DNA of 8,350 nucleotides from Actinomycetes bacterium. Its GTDB lineage: Bacteria > Actinomycetota > Actinomycetes > Actinomycetales > Cellulomonadaceae. Below the pieces are notes generated by a model. It ran no database searches and was not told where the DNA came from. It worked only from the letters and a program-made list of their open reading frames with translations. Both the position numbers and the translations under genes were made by a program. The DNA is taken from NCBI GenBank assembly GCA_023460255.1, contig JAEWQZ010000001.1:1-8350 (forward strand). The letters are read 5' to 3'. Below, piece after piece: positions 1 through 4,440 of the stretch; the first letter of the stretch is position 1, and each line of letters begins with the position of its first letter.

Positions 1-157
1 CGGCCAGCTCGGGTGCCGCACCGGCCGCCACCGCCGCGTCGAGGGCGGCCAGGAGCCGCTCCGCCGCGCCCGCGCGGTCGCGCCACCAGCCGTCCGGCCG
101 GGCCCCGACGACGTTGGCGGCGTCGACGACGAGAAGCCGGGTCCGCGCGTCGTCCAT
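1..157 (-). CDS. NYN/PIN-like domain protein, N-terminal fragment (runs off left edge)
   Basis: The 5' end of a leftward gene; only the first 52 codons lie in the window. The start is the ATG at 157-155, the only ATG in the frame that reads LLVVDAANVVG. A GGGG run directly abuts the start, so the ribosome site is poor. The visible protein opens with a hydrophobic beta strand ending in an acidic motif (VVDAANVVG, residues about 10-18), then DGWWRDRAG and an alanine/leucine-rich helix. A short strand followed by Asp and Asn near the N-terminus is typical of NYN/PIN-like nuclease domains. The DAANVVG...DGWWRDR pattern resembles a small actinobacterial family that I recall being annotated as NYN-domain or NTP-pyrophosphohydrolase-like. 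The catalytic acidic residues expected further downstream are outside the window, so nuclease activity is inference. It is divergent from the sugar-transport locus and probably unrelated to it. Confidence 0.68.
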   Translation of the reverse strand, partial: MDDARTRLLVVDAANVVGARPDGWWRDRAGAAERLLAALDAAVAAGAAPELA

Positions 158-191
158 CCCCGCATCATGACGTGCCGGCGGTCGCGCACGC

Positions 192-221
192 CCAGGTGCG
201 GGCACGCTCCGCCGCACCTGG
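192..221. repeat. 10-bp perfect inverted repeat in the divergent intergenic region
   Basis: CCAGGTGCGG at 192-201 and CCGCACCTGG at 212-221 are exact reverse complements separated by 10 bases. The repeat lies 35 bp upstream of the leftward NYN-like gene. It could be a protein-binding site or, if transcribed leftward, a hairpin in that gene's leader. Its centre (206/207) does not carry the CpG-centred TA..CG..TA pattern of the operators near 3087 and 3108, so it is probably read by something other than the local LacI protein. Confidence 0.6.
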
Positions 222-236
222 TGACCGTGTGGCCGG

Positions 237-284
237 TGTGACAGGTGTGACGTCACTCCCTGCACACTGGTCACATCCGTCACA
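237..284. promoter_or_regulatory. Paired TGTGAC inverted repeat (four half-sites)
   Basis: TGTGAC occurs at 237-242 and 246-251, and its reverse complement GTCACA at 270-275 and 279-284. Within each arm the two copies are 9 bp apart. The arms 237-251 and 284-270 match at 13 of 15 positions across an 18-bp spacer. A further GTCAC (252-256) makes the palindrome GTGACGTCAC at 247-256. This symmetry strongly suggests a regulator-binding region serving the NYN-like gene, the LacI gene, or both. The spacing does not fit the TGTGA-N6-TCACA layout of Crp/GlxR proteins. GGTCACATCC (269-278) differs by one base from GGTAACATCC in the operator at 3088-3097, so autoregulation by the LacI protein is possible but unproven. 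Confidence 0.55.
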
Positions 285-326
285 GGAGCGGCTGTGCGTG
301 TCCGGGGATGTCGGGGCGCGGGCACC

Positions 327-356
327 CACGGACGCGCCGTCGTGCGGGGCTATGCT
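327..356 (+). promoter_or_regulatory. Candidate promoter of the regulator gene (-10 TATGCT)
   Basis: TATGCT at 351-356 fits the actinobacterial -10 pattern TAnnnT and is the only such hexamer close upstream of the regulator start. The -35 region 17-18 bp upstream (about 327-333) is GC-rich and poorly matched. Transcription would begin near 363 and give a leader of about 50 nt. The -10 box sits inside a short GGGG (346-349)/CCCC (357-360) inverted repeat. The call rests mainly on the -10 hexamer. Confidence 0.45.
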
Positions 357-400
357 CCCCACCAGCCAGGACGGCACGGCAGCCGGGGCGGCACGGTCGG

Positions 401-407
401 GAGGAGG
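401..407 (+). promoter_or_regulatory. Shine-Dalgarno site fixing the regulator start
   Basis: GAGGAGG at 401-407 stands 5 nt before GTG at 413. This favours GTG 413 over the upstream in-frame ATG at 308, which would add 35 arginine- and proline-rich residues in front of the helix-turn-helix and has no such site. Confidence 0.75.
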
Positions 408-412
408 CCGCG

Positions 413-1432
413 GTGGTCGCGACACCGCAGGACAGGCCGAACATCCGGCACGTCGCCTCCCGGGCCGGCGTCTCGCCGATGACCGTCTCCCGCGTGCTCA
501 ACGGCTCGCCGAAGGTGCTGCCGGACACGCGCGACCGCGTCCTTGCGGTGATCAGCGAGCTCAACTACCGGCCGAACGGCGTCGCGCGGGCCCTGTCCAC
601 CCAGCGCACGCGGCGCATCGGCGTCCTCATGGACAGCGTGGCCGAGTACGGCCCGACGAGCACGCTCAACGCGATCGAGCTCGCGGCGCGCGAGGTCGGC
701 TACTCGGTGACATCGGTGTCGATCCGGGACGAGGCCCACCTGTCGCCGGCCGAGTCCGTCGCGCACCTGACCGACCAGGGCGTCGAGGCGCTGTGCGTCG
801 TCGCGCCGCGGTCGTCCTCGGTGTCCGCGATCCGCAAGATCGACGTCGGGATGCCGGTGCTCGTGGTCAAGGCGGAGCGTGACCCGGCGTTCCTCACCGT
901 CTCCGTCGACCAGCAGCTCGGCATCGCGCTCGCGGTGGACCACCTCGCCGTGCTCGGCCACCGGGACGTGCTGCACCTGGCGGGCCCGCTGGACTGGCTC
1001 GACGCGCGCAGCCGCGAGCGGGCGTTCCACGCGCGCGCCGCGTCCTGGGGGATGCGTGAGCGGCCGATCGTCGTCGGGGACTGGACCGCCGACTTCGGCT
1101 ACGACTTCGCCCGCGAGCTCACCGGGCCGCCGGACTACACCGCGATCGTCGCGGCGAACGACGAGATGGCGCTCGGGGTCATCCACGGCCTGCACGAGAA
1201 CGGGATCCGGGTGCCGGAGGACGTGAGCGTCGTCGGGTTCGACGACCTGCCGATGTCGCGGCACTTCCTGCCGCCCCTGACGACGATCCGCCAGGACTTC
1301 CACGCGTTGGGCCGCACGGCGGTGGAGGTCCTCCAGGCCGCGATCGAGGGCCGGCAGATCCCGCAGCGGACGAAGCTGCCGGTCGAGCTCGTGCCCCGCG
1401 CGTCCTCCGCCCCGCCCCGGCGGCCGCGATGA
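413..1432 (+). CDS. LacI-family transcriptional regulator of the sugar-transport locus
   Basis: A 339-residue LacI/GalR-family DNA-binding protein, the usual length. The N-terminal helix-turn-helix covers about residues 11-31, with recognition helix SPMTVSRVLNG (21-31). The hinge helix is RPNGVARAL (53-61); its last Leu is the residue that LacI-type proteins insert at a central CpG of the operator. From about residue 68 (RIGVLMDS) a periplasmic-binding-protein-like sensor domain follows. It has VDQQLG (165-170), the arginine-rich segment DARSRERAF (197-205), AANDEMALG (247-255) and VGFDDLP (274-280), all typical of sugar-responsive members. Its stop overlaps the start of ATPase A by ATGA, so the two are probably co-translated. 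The likely role is repression of the downstream importer, relieved by a sugar or sugar derivative. The candidate operators at 3078-3118 have the central CpG this family prefers. Ligand and autoregulation are unknown. Confidence 0.93.
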   Translation: MVATPQDRPNIRHVASRAGVSPMTVSRVLNGSPKVLPDTRDRVLAVISELNYRPNGVARALSTQRTRRIGVLMDSVAEYGPTSTLNAIELAAREVGYSVTSVSIRDEAHLSPAESVAHLTDQGVEALCVVAPRSSSVSAIRKIDVGMPVLVVKAERDPAFLTVSVDQQLGIALAVDHLAVLGHRDVLHLAGPLDWLDARSRERAFHARAASWGMRERPIVVGDWTADFGYDFARELTGPPDYTAIVAANDEMALGVIHGLHENGIRVPEDVSVVGFDDLPMSRHFLPPLTTIRQDFHALGRTAVEVLQAAIEGRQIPQRTKLPVELVPRASSAPPRRPR

Positions 1433-3003
1433 GCGGGCGTCGGGCGGAGACGGCGGCGGAGGCGGTGCCCGCCGTGCCATCCGTGCCCGTCGTCGAGATG
1501 CGCGGGATCTGCGTCGCGTTCGACGGCGTGCCCGCCCTGACCGACGTGGACCTGACCCTGTACCCGGGCGAGGTGCACGCCCTGATGGGGGAGAACGGCG
1601 CGGGGAAGTCCACGCTGGTGAAGGCCCTCACCGGGGCGTACGGGATCGACGCCGGCGAGGTGCTCGTCGACGGCGAGCGGCGCCGGATGCGCGGCCCCGC
1701 GGACTCCCAGCGTGCGGGGGTCGCGGCGGTGTACCAGGAGATCGGCCTGTGCGCGAACCTCACGGTCGGCGAGAACGTCATGCTGGGCAACGAGGCGCGC
1801 GGCAGGTGGGGCATCGACTGGCGGCGCACCCACGAGACGGCCGCGGAGACGCTCGCCCAGATCGGCCTGCCCGACCTCGACCCGCGCACACGCCTCGCGG
1901 CGCTGCCACCGGCGGCCCGGCGCCTCGTGGCCGTGGCCCGCGCGATGGCCACCCGGCCCCGCGTGCTCGTGCTCGACGAGCCGACGGCGAGCCTCGTCCC
2001 CAGCGAGGTCGGCCCGCTCTTCGCCGCCCTGCGCCGCCTGCGCGACAGGGGCGTCGCCATCGTCTTCGTGTCGCACTTCCTCGAGCAGGTCTACGAGATC
2101 AGCGACCGCGTGACCATCCTGCGTGACGGCCGGCGGATCGGGGAGTACCTGCCGGACGACCTGGACCGTGCCGAGCTGATCTCGAAGATGTTCGGCAAGG
2201 ACATCGCGAGCCTCCAGGCCATCGGGTCGCAGCGCAAGGCGCACCGGCGCGAGCCGCAGGGCCCCCCGGTGTACCGCACCCACGGGCTGGGCCGGCGCGG
2301 CACGATGGCGCCCACGAACCTCGAGCTGTTCCCCGGCGAGATCGTCGGACTGGCCGGGTTGCGGGGGTCCGGGCGCACCGAGCTCGCGCTGCTCATGGGC
2401 GCGGCGGAGGCGCACGACTCCGGCCGCACGTGGATCGGGGAGCGGCCGGCGTCGCTGTCCGGGCCGCGGGCGGCGCTGCGCCGTCGGCTGGCGCTGCTGA
2501 GCGACGAGGGGCACGACGGCGGGGTGGTCGGCGAGCTGACGGTCCGCGAGAACCTGCTGCTGTCCCTCCAGGCGCTGCGCGGGTGGACCCGCCCGCTGTC
2601 GAAGCACGAGCAGGACACGGTGGTCGCCGCCTATCTCGAGGCGCTGCACATCACGCCCGCCGACCCGGGCCTGCGGGCCAAGCACCTGTCCGGTGGGAAC
2701 CGGCGCAAGCTGGCGCTCGCCGCGCTGCTCGCCACCCGACCGCGCGTGATGATCCTCGACGAGCCGACGTCGGGCACCGACGTGGCGTCGCGCGTGGAGA
2801 TCCTGCGGCACATCGCCCAGAGCGCCGCCGAGGGCGTCGCCGTCGTCTTCATCTCGGCCGAGCTGGAGGACCTGGTCCGCCTCAGCGACCGGATCGTCGT
2901 CCTGAAGGACCGCCGCAAGATCGGCGAGCTGAGCAACGGGCCAGCGGTCAGTGCCGACACGATCATCGAGATGATCGCCGCCGACGGCAGCGACGAGGAC
3001 TGA
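1429..3003 (+). CDS. YtfR-like tandem sugar ABC ATPase, diverged paralogue (ATPase A)
   Basis: A 524-residue protein with two fused nucleotide-binding domains, the normal architecture and length of CUT2 sugar-importer ATPases (YtfR/RbsA/MglA). Domain 1 has Walker A GENGAGKST (54-62), Q-loop VYQE (101-104), Walker B VLVLDEPT (179-186) and H-loop His216. Domain 2 has the family's degenerate Walker A (GLRGSGRTE, 310-318), signature LSGGN (420-424) and Walker B VMILDEPT (440-447). It aligns with ATPase B along its whole length, including YtfR-type segments such as GIDWR.TH and HF(L)xQVY. Several motifs are altered, though. The domain 1 signature is LPPAARR (159-165) where B has LSIALQQ. The D-loop Asp is replaced (SLV, 188-190). 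LSGGNQQKV has become LSGGNRRKL, RGID has become SGTD (448-451), and the ENRRDEG segment is DEGHDGG (359-365). The ATG start overlaps the regulator stop. No strong ribosome site precedes it; GTG 1465 and GTG 1474 are weaker in-frame alternatives. It may energise an importer, work with ATPase B, or be regulatory. Confidence 0.9.
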   Translation: MSGRRAETAAEAVPAVPSVPVVEMRGICVAFDGVPALTDVDLTLYPGEVHALMGENGAGKSTLVKALTGAYGIDAGEVLVDGERRRMRGPADSQRAGVAAVYQEIGLCANLTVGENVMLGNEARGRWGIDWRRTHETAAETLAQIGLPDLDPRTRLAALPPAARRLVAVARAMATRPRVLVLDEPTASLVPSEVGPLFAALRRLRDRGVAIVFVSHFLEQVYEISDRVTILRDGRRIGEYLPDDLDRAELISKMFGKDIASLQAIGSQRKAHRREPQGPPVYRTHGLGRRGTMAPTNLELFPGEIVGLAGLRGSGRTELALLMGAAEAHDSGRTWIGERPASLSGPRAALRRRLALLSDEGHDGGVVGELTVRENLLLSLQALRGWTRPLSKHEQDTVVAAYLEALHITPADPGLRAKHLSGGNRRKLALAALLATRPRVMILDEPTSGTDVASRVEILRHIAQSAAEGVAVVFISAELEDLVRLSDRIVVLKDRRKIGELSNGPAVSADTIIEMIAADGSDED

Positions 3004-3036
3004 CCGTCCGCATCGTCCGGGTCGTCCGCATCGCGA

Positions 3037-3045
3037 AGCGTTACC
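3037..3045. promoter_or_regulatory. Possible auxiliary operator half-site
   Basis: AGCGTTACC here is identical to the right-hand core of operator 2 (3106-3114). The left half of the would-be palindrome is poor. It lies 69 bp upstream of operator 2 and just ahead of the candidate -35 box. It may be an upstream auxiliary site for the LacI protein, or chance. Confidence 0.25.
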
Positions 3046-3064
3046 TGATCGTCACCAAGCCTTC

Positions 3065-3095
3065 TTGACCGCGCTCCGGATGATATCGGTAACAT
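3065..3095 (+). promoter_or_regulatory. Candidate promoter of the binding-protein/transporter unit
   Basis: TTGACC at 3065-3070 is a good -35 hexamer, and TAACAT at 3090-3095 fits the actinobacterial -10 pattern TAnnnT. The 19-bp spacer is one or two bases longer than ideal. TAGCGT (3105-3110) is an alternative -10 without a good -35. This short stretch is conspicuously AT-richer than its surroundings. The -10 box falls within operator 1, so an operator-bound repressor would occlude RNA polymerase. The resulting leader would be about 145 nt. Confidence 0.55.
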
Positions 3096-3097
3096 CC
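3078..3097. promoter_or_regulatory. LacI-type operator 1
   Basis: GGATGATATCGGTAACATCC is an imperfect palindrome centred on the CpG at 3087-3088; 8 of its 10 base pairs are complementary (GGATG.TA.CG.TA.CATCC). An even palindrome with a central CpG and TA pairs is the standard operator form for LacI-family proteins with a hinge-helix Leu, which the regulator at 413-1432 has. It overlaps the -10 box and the spacer. Confidence 0.65.
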
Positions 3098-3098
3098 C

Positions 3099-3118
3099 GG
3101 ATGTTAGCGTTACCACGG
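3099..3118. promoter_or_regulatory. LacI-type operator 2
   Basis: This site aligns with operator 1 in the same orientation, 21 bp further on and centred on the CpG at 3108-3109. It reads GGATGTTAGCGTTACC followed by a less symmetric right end. The core TGTTAGCGTTACCA is an imperfect palindrome of the TGTTAnCGnTAACA type seen for many LacI-family regulators. The right half of operator 1 and the left half of operator 2 together form a perfect 17-bp palindrome (TAACATCC, C, GGATGTTA; 3090-3106), so the true binding register is open. Confidence 0.55.
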
Positions 3119-3202
3119 CCGCGGAACCCCCGCCGCCGATGGCCGGCCGGGCCACGCAGGGGGCGTGCGAGGGCCACCAGAGCAGGAACAGCACGTGCAG
3201 CC

Positions 3203-3230
3203 GCGCCGCCGGACCTTCCGTCCGGGGCGC
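3203..3230 (+). promoter_or_regulatory. 5'-UTR hairpin directly before the binding-protein ribosome site
   Basis: GCGCC (3203-3207) pairs with GGCGC (3226-3230), and CCGGAC (3209-3214) with GTCCGG (3220-3225). This leaves a single bulged G at 3208 and the loop CUUCC. The 11-bp stem ends 5 nt before the Shine-Dalgarno sequence AAGGAGGAG (3236-3244), so it would leave the ribosome site exposed while protecting the 5' end. An mRNA-stabilising or translation-tuning role is inferred. No known riboswitch pattern is recognised in the 150-nt leader. Confidence 0.5.
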
Positions 3231-3247
3231 CTCTCAAGGAGGAGAGC

Positions 3248-4270
3248 ATGTTCGGAAGCAGGAAGTGGGCCGCTGGTGTGGCCCTGATCGCCGGTCTCAG
3301 CCTCGCCCTGACGGGGTGCTCCGGTGACGGTGACGGTGACGGCGACGCGGACCCGGGCACCGAGCCCGTCGAGGGCGGGGACGACGGCGAGCTGGTGACC
3401 GTCGGCTTCGTGGCCGTCGGCCCCGAGGGCGGTTGGCGCGCGGCGAACGAGAAGAACATCCAGGACACCTTCACCGAGGAGGCCGGGTTCGACCTGCGCT
3501 ACGCCCCGGCGACGAACCTGGACCAGAACTCGCAGATCGCCGCCTTCACGTCGTTCGTCGACGAGGGCGTGGACGTGATCCTGCTGTCGGCCACCGAGGG
3601 CTCCGGCTGGGAGGACACCCTGCGCCGTGCGCAGGAGGCCGAGATCCCCGTCATCCTCATCGACCGCGGCATCGAGCCTGACGACTCCAGCCTCTACGTG
3701 ACCCGCATCGCGCCCGACAACTTCGTCGTCGCGCAGGGCGTGGCCGAGTGGGCGCTGTCCGCCAAGCCCGACGGCGCGAAGTACTTCACCCTCGAGGGCC
3801 CGGCGGGCGTCGGCGTCGTCAACGAGCGCAACCGCGGCTGGGACGACGTCATGGGCGACCACCCCGAGTTCGTCAAGGTCGGCGCGCAGACGGCCAACTG
3901 GTCGACCGAGGAGGCCAAGAGCGTCTTCGAGACGGTGCTCCGCGCCAACAACAACGACATCCAGGTCGTCTTCGCCCAGAACGACGAGATGGGCCTCGGC
4001 GCGGCGCTCGCCGTCGAGGAGGCCGGCCTGACCCCGGGTGAGGACGTCCTCATCGCCACGATCGACGGCACCAAGCCGGCGCTCGAGGCCCTCGCCGAGG
4101 GGCGGCTCAGCTTCGTCGCCGAGTACAACCCGCTGTTCGGCGAGACCGCCCTCGAGGTCGTCAACACGGTGCTCGACGGCGGGACCGTCGACTCGTACAT
4201 CATCGTGCCGAGCGGCACGTTCGACTCGCCCGAGGCCGCCCAGGAGGCGCTGCCCACGCGTGAGTACTGA
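3248..4270 (+). CDS. ytfQ: Sugar ABC transporter substrate-binding lipoprotein, YtfQ-like
   Basis: A 340-residue extracytoplasmic binding protein that captures a sugar, probably a furanose, and delivers it to the permeases. The start ATG 3248 follows a strong AAGGAGGAG with about 5 nt spacing. Residues 1-23 form a lipoprotein signal peptide: basic FGSRK, a hydrophobic core and lipobox LTGC (21-24), with Cys24 to be lipidated. A GDGDGDGD linker (26-33) follows. The mature domain matches the E. coli YtfQ pattern point by point: VGF.xVGxExGWRAA (52-66), IDRGI (138-142), NERNRGW (192-198), QNDEM (244-248) and IDGTKP (272-277). Trp63/Arg64, Asp139/Arg140, Asn245/Asp246 and Asp273 sit in the segments that line the sugar pocket in this family. 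E. coli YtfQ binds galactofuranose; the substrate here is inferred only at the level of a furanose-type sugar. The gene lies between a tandem-operator promoter and a strong hairpin, fitting induction by sugar and high expression. Confidence 0.93.
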   Translation: MFGSRKWAAGVALIAGLSLALTGCSGDGDGDGDADPGTEPVEGGDDGELVTVGFVAVGPEGGWRAANEKNIQDTFTEEAGFDLRYAPATNLDQNSQIAAFTSFVDEGVDVILLSATEGSGWEDTLRRAQEAEIPVILIDRGIEPDDSSLYVTRIAPDNFVVAQGVAEWALSAKPDGAKYFTLEGPAGVGVVNERNRGWDDVMGDHPEFVKVGAQTANWSTEEAKSVFETVLRANNNDIQVVFAQNDEMGLGAALAVEEAGLTPGEDVLIATIDGTKPALEALAEGRLSFVAEYNPLFGETALEVVNTVLDGGTVDSYIIVPSGTFDSPEAAQEALPTREY

Positions 4271-4278
4271 GCCCGGTG

Positions 4279-4305
4279 ACTGACCGAGCGCAGTACTGAC
4301 CGAGC
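4279..4305 (+). repeat. Short tandem repeat ACTGACCGAGC (two copies)
   Basis: ACTGACCGAGC occurs at 4279-4289 and 4295-4305, 16 bp apart. A related AGTACTGA lies at the end of the binding-protein gene (4263-4270, including its stop codon) and again at 4292-4299. This looks like a small local duplication of the gene's 3' end. Function unknown. Confidence 0.5.
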
Positions 4306-4316
4306 ACGAAGTCCCC

Positions 4317-4354
4317 GGCGTGCTACCGGCCCGTCAGCGGGTCGGCAGCACGCC
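4317..4354 (+). terminator. Intercistronic hairpin after the binding-protein gene (attenuator or mRNA stabiliser)
   Basis: GGCGTGCT (4317-4324) pairs perfectly with AGCACGCC (4347-4354). After one A.C mismatch the stem continues: CCG with CGG, a G.U pair, and CCCG with CGGG, closing on the tetraloop UCAG (4334-4337). That gives 16 pairs in a 17-step stem. No U-tract follows. Hairpins between a binding-protein gene and its transporter genes commonly leave more binding-protein mRNA than downstream mRNA, by partial termination or by blocking 3' exonucleases. That role is inferred here. ATPase B begins 80-90 bp downstream with no clear promoter of its own. Confidence 0.7.
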
Positions 4355-4428
4355 GCGGGACGGTCGCGGGACAGTGGTCACCTGGCGGTGGCCCGGGACC
4401 CGGCCGTACGCCCCCGCAGGGTCGAGAC

Positions 4429-4432
4429 GAGG
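4429..4432 (+). promoter_or_regulatory. Shine-Dalgarno site choosing between two starts of ATPase B
   Basis: GAGG at 4429-4432 is only 2 nt from ATG 4435 but 8 nt from the in-frame ATG 4441. The spacing favours 4441. The alternative start adds just Met-Ala. Confidence 0.5.
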
Positions 4433-4440
4433 ACATGGCG

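Noticed and set aside
237..284. Crp/GlxR binding site
   Set aside because: TGTGA and TCACA elements are present, but no pair has the required 6-bp spacing.
308..412. Upstream ATG start for the regulator
   Set aside because: It would add an Arg/Pro-rich extension ahead of the LacI helix-turn-helix, lies upstream of the candidate -10 box, and lacks the GAGGAGG that precedes GTG 413.
165..425. Small leftward open frame in the divergent intergenic region
   Set aside because: It runs through the TGTGAC repeat and the candidate -10 box, has no ribosome site, and gives a low-complexity peptide. The region is better read as regulatory.
13..882. 289-residue rightward open frame over the intergenic region and regulator
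   Set aside because: Its protein is a low-complexity Arg/Ala/Gly/Pro sequence without motifs, it overlaps the NYN-like start and the LacI gene in another frame, and long stop-free frames are expected at this GC content.
1135..2811. 558-residue leftward open frame opposite ATPase A
   Set aside because: It is antisense to a well-supported ATPase. The translation is Arg/Gly/His-rich without recognisable domains and mirrors the coding constraint of the sense strand.
3005..3033. CGTCCGCATCG direct repeat (3005-3015 and 3023-3033) as an iteron or mobile-element end
   Set aside because: There are only two short copies, built from CGTC/CGCATC triplets common in this composition, with no transposase or matching inverted ends nearby.
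3065..3247. Upstream ATG start for the binding protein, adding 61 residues
   Set aside because: It would place the promoter and operators inside the gene and bury the lipoprotein signal peptide. ATG 3248 has an excellent ribosome site.
3119..3247. Riboswitch in the binding-protein leader
   Set aside because: Only a simple hairpin is visible; no conserved aptamer core or alternative terminator/antiterminator pairing could be recognised.
3318..3346. GACGGTGAC-type tandem repeat as a functional DNA repeat
   Set aside because: It encodes the Gly-Asp linker just after the lipidated Cys, a common low-complexity spacer in actinobacterial lipoproteins.
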